Source of the DNA: Piper betle
Taxonomy: Eukaryota > Streptophyta > Magnoliopsida > Piperales > Piperaceae
Length of the DNA: 64,000 nt
Reading direction: 5' to 3'
Assembly (NCBI GenBank): GCA_033002965.1
Contig: JAURVB010014813.1
Coordinates: forward strand, 1 to 64,000
A program made the translations under genes and the position numbers. Positions 43,480-56,925 of the stretch are shown piece by piece. How positions within the stretch are numbered: the first letter of the stretch is position 1; each line of letters starts with the position of its first letter. The notes beneath the pieces are model-generated. The model was not told the DNA's origin. It worked only from the letters and a program-made list of their open reading frames with translations, and ran no database searches.

Positions 43480-45811
43480 CTAGAAACTTGCCTCTTCAGT
43501 GGTGGGACGCCTCAAAAAATACCTTAGGCTATTGGACAAAACCTGCATTGGTGCACAAAATGGACAAGTTAGCACAATGCAAATTGCTGCGTTTAAAACA
43601 TTCAAGATTCTCATCAGCTTGCCTGCTGGAGAGGTTTGATAAGGGCCCTTCCTTTGTAACTGACATGGAATTTTGCTTTTGCCAACAGACCCTAAATCAT
43701 ATATGATATGAAGAAGCTCTTGGTTAAAACATAGTTTGTAGTTCTGCAATGCTGGAACTGGAAGCAAATTGTGAAGTTCTACAAACCTCTGTATCAAATT
43801 CTCCTGATTCGACTGCGATGTTTATATCTGAAATAATCTTCACAAGATCTACAAGTAATCCCGGTCGATCAGCAGTCTCAACATACAGTAGGCTGCAACC
43901 AAATAGTTTAGCAGACAACTAGGATGATAGATGAATTATGGAGATCTGTTTCATACCTTCTTTCTGGACCATCATCATGCACGTTTATACGAGTAGCGAT
44001 GTCGACATCAACCTGTCAACACAATGCCACAATAAGATGAGAAAAGAGAAGAAATCTTAACGATAATTGAAATGAGCTAACTCAAAACAAAGCCCATAAG
44101 CTTTTCGTTGAAAAGAAAGCAGCTCATCCCACAACTGCTAGCTACGAAATCATCACTACTACTTAAGTGTTACAGCAAACCAGAAGTAAACCATGCCACC
44201 AACAATGTACATCGATTGGCAAACAGAATTCAATTTGGCTACTTGTGGTTGCTTATTATGATCTTCCCGGACAACTGACTGTCTAATTTATAAAATCTAA
44301 AAAAGAAAGATCCTCAAAGGAAAAACTAATAAAGACCTCTTGTTTTGGTGGTTCCACTCCGAAGGCAGCTCCCAGAGCTAGCTGAGCACTTGATTCCTGA
44401 ATCTCCCAATGGAGGCAAACGAATGAAAATTCTATTCTGTGAGATCGAGTCTTCTACTTTGCTAGAATGTAAATAAGATATTTGGTAATCAAGAAAACCA
44501 TGAAGAAAGCATTACAGGGTGATATTGAAGTAAATTGTTGATAATTGTCAATCTTATTGCTTCCAGCAACTCTGGCTCATCAACTTTACGTCCAGTGGAC
44601 CTGCATTTCATTGGTGATTTACATCAGTTTCAACATGGAAACAAGTGTTAAAAATAAAAAGAGGATGGATATATATCAACAAAGCAAAGCTTTCAAGCAG
44701 CTCAGCTAAAAACACATAAATCTCTAACAGACAAATAGATAGTATTTCCAAACAAACAAATTTACAGGATTTCTTGCAAGGAATAAAGACGGAAATGGGA
44801 ACATTGTGGAAGGCCATTCAATGATACTTACGCTTTCGTGACAGCAAATGTGTTATGTTTACCAGAGGAGTCCAGAAACACATTAGCCTTGACAACATTG
44901 AGCCCTAGATTCTTGAGTGCGTTCATCTGCAGCAGAATATATGTGGTGAGATGAAAACTGACTTTGGGATGATAAGCCTCGTAGACAACAACAGTACACA
45001 GTCATAAAAAAGGCATAACAAGTTAAAACTAATTTGCCAAGCAATCTCTCAGCAGAAACTACAATTGTTAGGCCAACACATCATACACTGAACAAAAGAA
45101 CAATATAAAACATTACAAGAAAAACAAACATACAGTATCAAGCAGCGCCCCCAAACGGTCGCCAAAAGTTATCTCAACAATAGTAGCATCAGGATCAGAG
45201 TCTTGGTCTATAACAACTTTGGGAGTAGGAACTGAATCAGTGTCGGTAGAGTTTCCTCCCTGTATAAAAACGAAAAAACCAAACATTTAGGCTGCGAAGA
45301 ATCTGGAAGAATGTTCAAAACAATTATAAATATAATACTTCCGCATCTGTAGCAAGAGCAGCTTTTGCCAAATTCACAGTTCCATAGGACAATCTGAAAT
45401 ATTAAAAACATGCACACCCACAATCAATCTTTTGATGAAGAAAAGGCAAATCATCTTGCATTACAGCAAAAATGGCATCAAATTGTTATCGTCAAATTAA
45501 AAATAAGCTGCCCAGGAAACCAAATCATAAAGCCAACACCAATCTACAACCAATTCCACAAGGGCAAAACATGAGCTTCCCATGCCCGCAAATTGGATTA
45601 ACCACCATTTTATCAAAGCAGGACAATTTCTTGTCAGAAAAAGCCATTGCAACGAACCAACATACCTCCCTTTGGACAGATACGCTCGGTCGACCACCCC
45701 CAGCTTCCCCAGCAACACAACTCCACCAACCCATTGATGCTTCTCCGCAGCATTTACAGCAAAGCACGCCCCCAACCCGCCCGATGCCAGCATCGACGAC
45801 ACCCCCGCCAT
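43480..45811 (-). CDS. Chloroplast ACT-domain repeat protein, ACR11/ACR12-like
   Basis: Member of the plant ACR11/ACR12 group, chloroplast proteins with two ACT domains; Arabidopsis ACR11 has been linked to glutamine synthetase and Fd-GOGAT regulation. Ten exons join in frame to 286 residues: 45666-45811, 45339-45393, 45134-45259, 44832-44926, 44516-44600, 44337-44396, 43957-44012, 43787-43892, 43623-43691 and 43480-43542. The first about 60 residues look like a transit peptide. ACT 1 begins [20 protein letters not shown] and includes [21 protein letters not shown] 2 begins [20 protein letters not shown] and ends near [17 protein letters not shown]. The C-terminus [18 protein letters not shown] matches the family. 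ATG at 45811 is the first in frame. Intron 9 uses a GC donor (CAG/GCAAGC). All exons are open, so it is probably functional. Confidence 0.94.
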
Positions 45812-47890
45812 CAATCCCAAGCCAAGAATCAACCTTTGAAGACGTGTGAAAGAGCTGAACCAAGCAGCTGGGCAAGCGAGCAAGCTAGCCAGGAAGCTCA
45901 ACGAAGCTAGGAGTAGGAAGGGGAGGGAGCTAAGAAGAAGAGGAGGGGCAGGTAAGCGAGGTCATCCCGAACCCGTGGAGTTGGGTGTTCCAACCACCTC
46001 CTCCTCGTCGTTGTCTCCTGCACCACGCCCTTGGATACATCCGCCATGTTGAGAATGGAGTGTGAGCTCCTTTTCTTATCTGTTAGCTCCAAAAAACAGT
46101 ACTGTCAATTTGTGGGAGTGATCGAGTTGCAGCCCATAAATGGTGGATCCGTTATCTCCTTTCCAAACACAAAATCTATTCTATAGATATCCTCTGGATT
46201 CTTTTATATTTTCTCTTATGTATAAGTAAGAAAGTGGGTACGAGAAGATGATTTTCAAGCTTTAGCGTACAAGCAATGGTGGTAGATTGAGTTGTTGTCT
46301 TCAAAGATGATGGCTGTGTTAATCTTTCTCAATCTGCAATTTAGCCGATGATCAGATCTGTTTAAAAGGTTGGCAACCATCATTATATTATTCTCAGATC
46401 GGCTCTATTGATATTATTCAATCCATGTTTTAACTTTTAATAGATTTGACAAATGTTTCGCGTATTTTTATCATCAGCTAACTCATTGGATCAATCTCAT
46501 AATTTTCTGATCAAAACATCATGAGTTAATAATTTATAGTCATTGGTACAGTTTAACAAGGAAGGCATGGACTTTAATTGGTTCGAATATCACCTAACTC
46601 AGTTGGATCAATCTCAACAATTGTTTATCGATCCTATAATTTATTAATTTATTGTCATTGGTGTTCTAATTTAACAAGAACAGCAGGGAGCTTAATTGGC
46701 TCGAACAGATTTTTGAAAATAAAAATAATCTTTTTAGAACTTAAAATCTTTTAATTATATTACCTTGAAAATTTTATTTCATTTTATTAGTTGTTTTAAT
46801 TGTATAAGGCATCCAAAGGTCAATGAGAAAAAAATAAAAAAAGACCATTTTTGTTTTGGCCCTCAAAGTTGGCTAACAAAAGAAAGGGCTGCTGCCCAGA
46901 TATAACACATATATGTCTAGCACATATGAAGGGCAGGGACTAGGGCAGAAGTCCAGCAATTACTATTCCTTTGAGTCTGTCATTTGGCCTGCATTTGATG
47001 CAAATTAGAACAAATGACACAAACACCGAGCTTCACAATGTAGCAAAATTTCCATAAAAGCAAGAGAACAAAACCAAGTTTGATAGGTCACAATATCTGC
47101 TATTTGGCCAATCTCATTAACAAGTAATTATTTACTCTTTCCCAAAATCTTGTCATGTTTCTCCATACAATTACAATACTTCTTTTTTATTTTTTGTCCT
47201 GAAACGTGATAGATATATGAAGACTACCGAACAAAAATTACTACCCCTTTCCACTTGATCAATCAATCAATACTGAAAGCGAAACCATGGGCGCAGGGGC
47301 GCCATCTTATCCTCCCCTCCATTATTTGTCAGTTGAATTCTAGAGAACCCAGTAGTACACAATTACAAACCATCTAATTCTCATGGACCACTCCCAATCT
47401 TAGCTGCTCCAGACTCTTCTATTCTCCCATGTAGTTTCATCTTCTCCTTTCATCGTTTGTGCAAATACAGACATTTGGAGGCAGTTCGATGGATCATGTC
47501 CATGGTCTCCTCCCTACATATAAGTGTTCACAAAAGTCACTGATTTGTCATGACGCATAACCTCTGCTTGAAATATTCGATTAAGGAAAGCTTCGACTTG
47601 AAGCAAGTGCGACTCAATTCCACTGGAATCTTGATATTTTACATACAAAATATATTTGGATCATATACATACATACATATATATATATATAATACTAATA
47701 ATTTTAAAAATGATAAAGAACATGATATAATAACAGTTTTAAATATTAAATAACTATGAATAAAATTTTGCCGAATTGAGTCATATTAATTTTAAAATAA
47801 AATATTAGTACATTGAAAAATATTAATCAGCCCAAACTCAGGTTGGAACTCAAATCAATTAAAATACCAATTGGCTTAAGTGGAATTCGA
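45812..47890. other. Divergent intergenic region between the ACR-like gene and REI1-like pseudogene
   Basis: Contains the ACR-like 5' region (up to about 46.05 kb), an imperfect direct repeat at about 46470-46715, and a TA run at about 47668-47690. Nothing coding is recognised. Confidence 0.6.
46470..46715. repeat. Imperfect direct duplication of about 120 bases
   Basis: Two adjacent copies share the word order ctaactca-ttggatcaatctca, taatttat-gtcattgg, tttaacaag and cttaattggttcgaa, with scattered differences. An old tandem duplication; no function suggested. Confidence 0.65.
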
Positions 47891-47897
47891 AATTAAA

Positions 47898-48002
47898 TGG
47901 GCCAAATTTGGGCTCCTCAAAATTCGGCTCCAACTAATGATCCCGATAAAAGAAAAACAAAAACACGGCCCATGGCCCATGGGCTTATGAAGAAAAAGCC
48001 CA
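47898..48002 (+). promoter_or_regulatory. Cluster of Site II (TGGGCY) promoter motifs
   Basis: Six TGGGCC/TGGGCT motifs on either strand at 47898, 47909, 47967, 47974, 47980 and 47997, ending about 145 bases before the REI1-like start. Site II clusters that bind TCP factors are typical of plant ribosome-biogenesis and translation genes, which fits REI1. The coding sequence behind them is broken, so the promoter may outlive its gene. Confidence 0.7.
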
Positions 48003-48054
48003 TTGCAAAACCTATTCAATTTCAATCCTCCACCGCCGCCTCCACCGCGTCGCC

Positions 48055-48077
48055 GGCGGCGGCGGCGGCGGCGGCGG
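48055..48077. repeat. GCG trinucleotide microsatellite
   Basis: (GGC)n run in the presumed 5' leader of the REI1-like pseudogene. Confidence 0.9.
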
Positions 48078-48914
48078 CGCTGAATTCTCTGATAAGCGGC
48101 GGAGTTGCGAGCCTGCAGTAGGAAGAAGGTTGGGGCGGCTGGACAGGATGCCGGATCTGACGTGTAACGCCTGCAATTCGGAGTTCGCCGACGAGGCGGC
48201 GCAGAAGCTCCATTACAAGCCCGAATGGCACCGATACAATCTCAAACGAAAGGTCAGAGATTCTGGTTTGAGTGTTTTCTTTGTGCCGATCAGTGTGAAG
48301 ATGAACATTGTTGTTGTTGTTGTTTGGATTGAGAAAGTGAACTGCTTTCTGAGCTACGTGTTACTTATTAGCTTGGTTTGTGACGCTTGTATGGGGCTTT
48401 TTTTATTCAACCATTGTTGAAGTATATTTATATGGTTTGCTAACGATCTTATAAGGTCAAGATATTGTGGAAGGTTCTGAAATGGGATTATTGTGTGGAA
48501 TCCACCGTCCGCCGGCGGAGAAATCATTTATACACATTACTGGATTTTTTAGTTTATTTGATTTTTTTACTAGTGGATGGTTGGAAAATGATTTTGGTTG
48601 ATACTTTGTAGCTTCTACCAAGGCTGTTGATTGAGAGTTGGGGAAAACACGGATACGGAGTTGATTGTTTTTGTGGTATTCAACATTTGTGTTTAAAGAG
48701 CTAAATACCCCTTCATACGAAGATAGGTGCCACTCTCTAGTGAGCTGAAGAAGATTAGCTTTCATTGTCTAACGAGAATAATAGGCAACTATTGGGCTTG
48801 GAGTTGATAAAGGTCATACCCCATTAAGTCAAATGATCAAATAACACGAATGATGTAGGCCATCTACGGTTATCAGGGAGTCACTTTTAGAACATATATC
48901 GAGGAGACACCATT

Positions 48915-49640
48915 GAATAAATACAAGAGATTTTGAGGACCTAAGGAAGAAGATGCAATGTGCTAAATTGACTATAATATTTTGTTTGCCTATAAAATAA
49001 GGTTTCCTCGTATCAAGATATGCTTGAGTTAAAAGATTTGGCTGGGAGCCTTTTATTTATCTTTTATTATATCATAGAAGTAGTTGTTAATTTAGAAAAT
49101 CTCATGCCAGGTTGCATCAAAGTGGTTATCTGAGCCTAGAATCCTTGGAGTACCAGTCAGCTACTGCCAATTGTATGTTTGATTGTATGACATATTCTAT
49201 CTTTCCATTACCGTAGATGGTTGTCCCTCGATCCACCTGCAAATCTTTTCCATATTAAAAAAAAAAATAGTGTTCTCGTCGATTATTTTTAGATGACTCA
49301 TGAGTCTCCAATTTCAACTAGCTATTGTGCTCCTACTATTAAGGAAGAGTAGTCTTGGATGTGCCTATTCTTCTATCTAATCTTGCAGGTTGATTTATTT
49401 GATTATCTTCTTTCAGAACTCAAGAATAAATATAAGAGAATACGATGAGCTAAGGAAGAAGGTGCAATATACTAAATTGATTATAATATTTTGTTTGCCG
49501 ATAAAATAAGGCTTCCTCATTATATTAAGATATGCTTGAGTTGAAATAAATTGAGATTTGACTGAGAGCTTTTTATCTATCTTTTCTTATGTAGGACTAG
49601 TTGTTAATTTAGAAAATCCCATGACAGTTTGCATCAGTGA
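48915..49640. repeat. Two direct copies of a ~200-base segment in REI1-like intron 1
   Basis: Copy 1 (about 48915-49110) and copy 2 (about 49424-49637) share taaggaagaag, ttataatattttgtttgcc, atatgcttgagtt and gttgttaatttagaaaat in the same order. They are separated by about 310 bases of unrelated sequence. No ends typical of a named transposon were seen. Confidence 0.75.
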
Positions 49641-51430
49641 CCAAACAAAATTGGTATTGTTGTACGTAAAAGAAAATTTTTTTGGAAGATAATCGACTTT
49701 TGTTTTTTCTGCCAGTGCAGATCATGTACAATTTCTGATAACTTTTTTCTTAAACCAGGATTTTTTTTTTTAATTTTGTAAGAATGTGTGGTTTTTGTTT
49801 TTACTGTCAGTTTAATTGATCAGGATTGTTGGTATCACTGGAACTTTTTTAACTTAATGATATCTATGACCAGATTTTTTTTCGACTGGCAGAAACATCT
49901 TTTCCGTAGGTGACTAAGTGTTTTTCCCCCCTCATAATGTTTAGCATAGAAATTGGTTCGTGCTTAGAAGTATTAAATAATTTTCTGTTGTTCTGTTGGT
50001 ATATAACCAGGTGGCTGGAGCTCCGGGGGTTACCGAGGCATTGTTTCTCCAATCTGCTTTTGCGGAAGAAAGAGACAAATCAAAGGAAGGTTAGTTGGTT
50101 TATGAGTGTACTCTGTCTAACAAATCGTATAGGAGTTCTAGGGCTAATTCAGAACACCTCAAATCACGTGCACATTCTGTGATAGCTTCTCAAGATCATG
50201 GACTGGATCTGTGGGAATTGCCATCGTGAAACCACATGTGGACCGCAAAAGCTCCATCTCTCGAAAACCTCTTGGGCTAAGAATCTTGAAAGTTGAAGAT
50301 AGTGAGTCAAGCGGAAATGAATGGAAGGAGGTCGATCCTAATAAGGATTTGGTTGGTGAAGCTTCTCAGTCTATGGAGGACCTCAAAATGAATGAAGATG
50401 CTTCCAGTTTAGTTATAGTCCAAGAAGATGAAGATGAAGGAGGAAGCGATTGATCCTCTGTCATGTTTCATGCGTGACTTATGACATAAGAATTTGGAGA
50501 GCTGTATGGTTCATTTGCACAAACAAAACGTTTTTTTCATCCCAAATGTTGAATACCTTAAGCATCCTGAGGGTTCTGCTTACATATGTTGGGCTGAAGG
50601 TATAAATTGTGCGGTCCTGAACATGATCTTTATGACTGCTGTTGGTATTGTTTGTTAGTCTATGATATTCCTTATCTTTCTGTTGGGTAGATATGAAATT
50701 TTTATTTATCATTTTGACTTTTAGCTGCCTTTTTCATTCAGTTTAGAAGAGAATATATTTGTCAGTATTGCAATGATCATTGTCAACCTTTTGTGAGCCT
50801 GGAGGCTGTGAGGAAGCATATGGAAGCAAAATCTCAATGCAAGTTAAGATATGGTGATGACGATGATGAAGAAGATGCTGAGTTAGAAGTGTTCTATGAC
50901 TACAGCAGCAGGTAAGAGTTTCTTTAGATGATGTGATGTTGTTGTTTCCTTATTGCATAACAGGGAAATAGATTCCATGCCATGAATCTAATTGTTTGGG
51001 GACTAGTAGATATAATTTTCTCCGATCATGTTGTTACAATTTGTTATGTTTCTATTTGTAGCTACATGGATGAGGATGGTAAGCAGTTGATTACGGTGGA
51101 TGTTGCTTCTAGCTCGATTGAGCTCTGTAGTGGGTCTGAACTTGTGAGGACAAGAAAAACCAAAAATGGGCAATCGACCATGACACTTGGATCTCGGGAA
51201 TTCCTGCAGTATTACCGCCAAAAGCCATGACCTTCCATTGAAAGAGATCTGGCAGTCGCAATTTCATTGGCATCAAGGTTCACTATCCATTTCTCAACTT
51301 TGCCTGGCTTTGTTTTCTAGTGTTACGTGTTAAAGGAGAATGGCAGAGTATATATGATACACCTATTAGTGGATCCCAAGACCATGTCCCCGGCCCCATT
51401 TACTTGATGGTACAAGGTGGACGAAGGAGT

Positions 51431-51728
51431 AGTCAATTTGGCTTGTCAAGTCAAATCTAAGCTTCTTATTGACTCTTGGGTCTGATTTCAACTACGAAAT
51501 TATCTTTTTCTAAATGTATTGTCTGAGTATTAGCAATAGATGGCGAAGTTTGTTCAGTGTCAATAAAGTCACCTCGTCCCCAAAAGAAGTCAATTTAAGT
51601 GGCTTGTCTAATCTGAGTTCCTTATTGACTCTTGGGTCTGTTTTTAACTACTAAATTATCTTTTTCTAAATGTATTTTATGAGTATTAGCAATAGATGGT
51701 GAAGTTTGTTCAGTGTCAATAAAGTCAC
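51431..51728. repeat. Tandem duplication of ~145 bases in REI1-like intron 4
   Basis: Copies at about 51431-51574 and 51588-51728 are nearly identical (ttattgactcttgggtctg, attatctttttctaaatgta, gtttgttcagtgtcaataaa in both). They differ by a few substitutions and small indels, indicating a fairly recent event. Confidence 0.85.
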
Positions 51729-52054
51729 GTCTTGTGATATGGCCTTTTAGAGTTAGTCTAGGCAGTCTTTTGGTAGCTTATTTTCCTGTCAAATTATAGT
51801 CGGTATTTATCTCTCCCTCTGACGTTAAGTTTAATTTGTTGATTATGTACATGTGGATCCTGAAGTGTTCTTATTAGTGGACGTGTGCATTTTATAGGTA
51901 TAAAAAACTAGGTTTGGCAACTGTGCAATCGAAAGAACAGACTGTGTGACTGAAAATTCTGAAGGAGATGAACAGGTCAGGATTAGAGGCTATGCGGGCA
52001 AGAATTGGAATGAAGAACATCATAAAAAATCTTCCTAAGAATGTACCATATTAA

Positions 52055-55015
52055 GAGTTTGAGAACATCATTAGAAAAGTTGTACTGCTTGTCTATGGGA
52101 GCGGAGCCATATAAGTACAGAGATTGTTGTAGGTGGAACTTAAAATTCAAATTCGTTATAGATGGTGCTTATAGATATAAAGTATCAAGGAAGAACACCC
52201 CACGTTTGTTTTTTAAGTAACATCCCTTAAGTTTTCGTTTAAGTTTCCTTGCACTGTTTCAGAAGAAAAAATAGTTCCCTTGCACTCGTTATTGTGTTAT
52301 TTTTATGTTGATTACAAATGATGGATGGTAGGAACTAGGAAGTACTTGATTTTGATTTATGTTATTAGTTAATCTCATTGTCAGTTAAGCTCCATGTAAA
52401 TACGAAATATCGTAAGAGACTTCAATATTATATAATCCTATGTTTTGTATTGGAAGAAGCAAGAGGGAAGGCTTAACGAGGTTGCAGGCCGGAGACAGTG
52501 ACGACTGCTATCGCTCTTACAATAAAAGCCCCACCATTGAAATGGGCAAGAATGCTTATTGTATTGGAAATGGGACTTGATCTCTCTTGGCTACAGAAAT
52601 TTAGACGAAGCAGCTTGAATGCCCTCGTTTCTGGGTCAGCATTTACCCAAATGGCAGCTGTGAACAATATAGAACAACAATACAAATGTTAAAAACAAAA
52701 GCTTGAAAAAATATTGAAGTCGGCCAGGCTCTTGATTGCGACAATCAAATCCAGTGACGGAATGCTTTGGAACGCCGTCATGTAATAGATCGAAGCCATA
52801 GGTAATCAGAATGGACTGGGCAACTCTAATATTCCTCTTATTCGAGTCGTAGTTCTGCAGCTACTTCACGCCCTTGTGCTCCTTTCTTATGTGTGATGAT
52901 GCATCTCGTGCTGCACCCTCGTCTACGACGTGCTTATCATGTTCATATAATTATTGGAATTTGTCAAGGTCTCTTTATCATTTGCTAACATGTGGGTACC
53001 AGCATACTCGCTCTCCATGCTCTAATTTCTGCGTTATAATATAATATATGTATATATATGCATGCTTACGGTCTTTATTTTGGTTTGGAACCTTTGGATG
53101 CCAGAAGGCTTTTCCCATTAAATGGCTATTTGGAGTTTGTAAGGTGCACTGTATACTTATACTCTGTAGATATCTTCTGTTTTAGATGGTACGATAAGCG
53201 GATCTCCTTTGATTGTGGGGTCTGCTAAAAACATTAATTAATAATATTTAAGAGAGGCCGGTTGCTAATTACTGTGGGTGATTACATAACCTCGAGCCAT
53301 ACCCTTCAAGTTAAACTAATCTAATAATGAGAATGAAATCCTATCATTTTTTTAATGAATTTCTGGGTCTTAAATGGCATGAACCGGTCAATGTTCCGAT
53401 CAATGACTTAATCAGGGAAGAAAAGACAATGAATAACAGTTGTACTCTAACCATTTTCTGAACGTAGAATGTAGAATAGAGGGACATATTTCTAATGAAA
53501 GCATGGTTAACATGATCTGTTTGCTGCATGGGGCTTTGAAATTATGGAGAGTTGAGTTGAGGGTGAATAACAAGTATTTACCAATTATCAGCCACACCTT
53601 TCATTCGTTCTTCAGCCAAAATATCTGAATCCTAAATGGTCAAAAATCGCATGATAGCTTCCGCAATTTATTTTCAAACAAACACATTCAATATAAGCAT
53701 ATTTCTTTGCGAGTTGGCTAGTAGCCAGAAACTTAGCTGACTCAAAGAACTGAATAATTGCGCACTATTAATTGGATTGTGTATTCACACACATGAACCA
53801 AATTATTGAACTTTGAGTTGACTAGACACAATTACGAAGTTAATTTTGTTTAAATTTGTGTTAATTTATGATCAAACAATTATCGAACTAAGCATCAAGT
53901 CAAATCATTTAATCAAGTCATGAACAATTTTTTACTACCCAACCTCTACAGATGCTTTAATTTATGGGAAAAAAATACTTTTTTAAGAAAAAACTCTTGT
54001 GGGGCCCAAGTTCATGGAACAGGGTCACAATCAAAATTGAATGAGGCCCCACCAAATCGCACTTTCTCAAAGGAATAACCGGGAGCGTTCCCAATGGACG
54101 ATTTTACCCACGAAGATGCTTACAATGACAATGCCACCCCCTAACGCCGTCTAACGACCGTTTTCTAGCCGTCAGACACTCGGCTACCGCACTGACATGC
54201 ATGGCACGTGTGGCGGGCTGGCCGCCGACGGGCGTGTCTTCCCTTTTTTCTGTTTTTATTATTATAACAGTGTCCCAATTTAATGATTTTACCGAATAGG
54301 GTGTCATGTTTTGAAAAGTTCACTAGAGAGGGCGGCTCCAAGTCAATTAATTTTTGCTCTGGTTTAATGAAGCTAATTAAGATTGTGCTCATATCTGAAC
54401 CAGTTCAATTCAGTTTTTAAAGATTGATGATGTAATAAAGAGAACGTAAATTCAAGGTAACAATTAATTTTCTCAAAAAACTTTTTTTATAGTTTTTAGA
54501 ACAAAGTAATGATAATCAATAAATAATCATATAAAATCCGAATCATTGCAATAATATTTTTATTTTGCAAAACCAACTTGAACTCATTCACTTCACTTAC
54601 ATAAAAATAATATGTTAATATGTGAATTAATTTAATCGAATTTTATGGGTTATTATTACCTAAGTTTTATAATTATTATATTTCATTATTTTGAAATACT
54701 TTCCTTTTTTTTTCTTCTTATCTTATCTGTTAGCAAGCAAACAAATCTTTCTAAAAACTTGAATTTGGAACCGTATACCACATAAGTTAATTTAAATTAT
54801 TTTCTCATTAGGATTACGCATCATTTATATTTAAAACATTTTGATGAAATAATATAACAAAATACTAAAACACAAATTATTTGAATTATAATTTAAAACA
54901 AAATTACAATACCAATAATTAATAATACCATGGCTTGTGATTGCAACTGGCACAAAGAGATCGCTTTCCATAATTGCAAATATAAATTAAAATTTTATAG
55001 ACTATTGTTTTCTTG
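52055..55015. other. Intergenic DNA, no gene recognised
   Basis: AT-rich. Short open frames here overlap on opposite strands with no family resemblance. Confidence 0.6.
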
Positions 55016-55019
55016 ATAC

Positions 55020-55535
55020 TAGTTAGGGACGTAAACAAGTTAAACTTGTTCACAACCATTTTACGTTTGACTCGATTTGGCTTGAACTCGTTAATTTTGT
55101 GTTCAAAAAAATACTTAGCTCGAAATGTACACCTCGTTAGACGACGAATAAAATTTGAGCTAAGGAGTATTCGGTTCGGATTAACTCGAAACTCGTGCTC
55201 AATATGTTCAAACTTAAAAAAAATACTCAACTCAACTCGCCTCGTCAATATTATTGAGGTCACATTAAACTTATGTAGTATTGAAAAGATAATTTTGATC
55301 CTATATAAGTCGAGCACGAGTAAAGCACAAACATTCGCTTGGTTCAAAAATATAATAAAACGAATATGAGCCACGAACAAATACTATGAATTTTGGACGA
55401 GATCGGCTCGACCCATAATACATCAAAAGTCATCAAGCACTCAAGCAAGATCAAACATATTTGTCAAAAATCAAGTCAAATTCAAAAACATCCTTTCTCG
55501 GCTTAGCTTGACTCGTTTATACCCCTAATGCTAAT
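55020..55535. mobile_element. MITE-like repeat with CTCGA words and TAGGG ends
   Basis: The left end TAGGGACGTAAACAAGTT matches the right end read in reverse (TAGGGGTATAAACGAGTC), giving terminal inverted repeats of about 18 bases. The interior is rich in CTCGAA/ACTCGT words like the block at 13.46-13.89 kb. No target duplication could be fixed with confidence. A hAT-type MITE is possible. Confidence 0.5.
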
Positions 55536-56920
55536 AATACAATTTAATTTGCAAAACACGAGGATGCACAGAGATGAGCATTGCGGGCAAAACTATGAGA
55601 TTTTATTCATACAATCTATTTTTTTGGCTAAAATAATTGTTCATTATCTAACGTGCAAGATTTTGTGGACTGCAAAATAATTGTTCAAATTATCAATAAT
55701 ATTAACCTTTTGTAAAAATATTAAGTTGTTCTTTATGACTTAGTTAGATAGGTTGCGTTTGATTAATAATAAAACTCAACTATTAACTGGTCTTTTGGAT
55801 CCTTCGTCACCGTAACTAGGAGGCTAATAAATTAACTAGAAGTGTTGCTACTTCAGTTTAATTTTTTTGGCCTTATTTTAAATTCTGTATTTTTTAATTT
55901 ATAGTCTATTTATTTTGAATAAAATTTATATTTTTGCTTTAAAAAAAACAATCTAAAATGATACCCCCGTTATGAGTGTGTACACAAATCGTTAAATCTT
56001 TGCTCATTGCAGGGTAGATATATCAAATGGAATTATTTTTTAATGACACCTACATGTATCATTTCTCAACACCTACACCTTCCTCTTGACAAAATATTCT
56101 CCCAAAACACCATTATATATTATATAATATTATGGGATAGGTTAGCCCACGGATTGTTTGAAAATTTTCTTACCTCGATTTGGACGGTCGAGATCTATTT
56201 TTTAAGAAAAGTAAAACGTCTTCTCCTCTTTCCCACTGCTGTCCACACTGTCGCCCCACTGTCGCCGCCTTTGTTCGTTGCCGTTCGTGCCCCACCGCCA
56301 ATGCCCGCGCCCATCATTGCACCCCCACCTACGCCTACCCCTCTGTTGCGCCAGTACCCTTAGCGACATTATCGAGGACTTCTGTTGTGCCCACATTCGA
56401 GACCTTATCGTCATTCTTCCTTAGCATGGGCACAGGTATGGGTGTGGGGAAGTAACAAGGGCGGCGGCCATGTGGGTGTGGGCGAGGCGGAGTGCAATGG
56501 CTACGTGGGCAAGAGGAGGAAGGACAAGGTGTGGGCGTGGGCATAGGCATGGGTGGTAGATGAGCAGGGGACGAGGGCGCGACGACAAGTAAGGGGGCAG
56601 GGTCACGAAGTAGAGCAGTGATGTGGGCCAGGGGTGGTGACCTTGGTAGGGGCGAGGCCAAGGGTGTTTGTGGCATGGATTAAAAAGAGATTAGGTTTTT
56701 TTAAAAGAAAAAAAGATTTAGGCTATTAAATTATATCTGATATCCACTATTAGAGGCGTCTATTAGGAATTTTTTTTTACAATTGCCCTAGGTTATCTTA
56801 TCCTTAATATTATATATAAAAGAGATGAATTCATTGTAAAATTATCTACTAGTAATTTAAATTAATTTTAAAAATTAATAATTAAAGAACTAATTAACAA
56901 AAAAAATAAAAACAGAGAAA
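55536..56920. other. Intergenic DNA with a GC-rich block
   Basis: 56.2-56.7 kb is GC-rich and partly self-complementary (CCCACACCC-type words on one side, GGGTGTGGG on the other). In composition this resembles the arms of the 4-9 kb foldback elements, but the specific end motifs are not shared. Open frames here reflect composition. No gene. Confidence 0.5.
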
Positions 56921-56925
56921 AATAC

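Larger units (their letters stand above)
48148..52054 (+). pseudogene. REI1/ZNF622-like 60S biogenesis factor pseudogene
   Basis: REI1 homologs are cytoplasmic zinc-finger proteins that act late in 60S ribosomal subunit maturation. Exons are in family order: 48148-48252 (MPDLTCNACNSEFADEAAQK), 50011 to about 50620, about 50735-50911 (SLEAVRKHMEAKSQCKLRYG), 51062-51277 (KQLITVD...GSREFLQYYRQKP) and 51898-52054 (NIIKNLPKNVPY). Lesions: TAG at 50092-50094 after DKSKEG; a zinc-ligand Cys changed to Ser (CTLSNKS); a frameshift between ASQDHGLDL and the acidic segment WKEVDPNKDLVGEA at 50.2-50.4 kb; further frame loss near 50450 before the segment ESCMVHLHKQNVFFIPNVEY; TGA at 51228-51230 where Arg is expected; and TGA at 51947-51949, again in place of Arg. 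Introns are retained, so this is a duplicated copy that died, not a retrocopy. It cannot make full-length protein. Confidence 0.93.

Noticed and set aside
48130..48147. ATG at 48130 as the REI1-like start
   Set aside because: It adds MGRLDR before MPDLTCNACN; homologs begin at the latter, so 48148 is preferred.
56180..56720. Third foldback element at 56.2-56.7 kb
   Set aside because: The GC-rich halves are only loosely complementary and lack the tip hairpins and A/B modules of the 4-9 kb elements.
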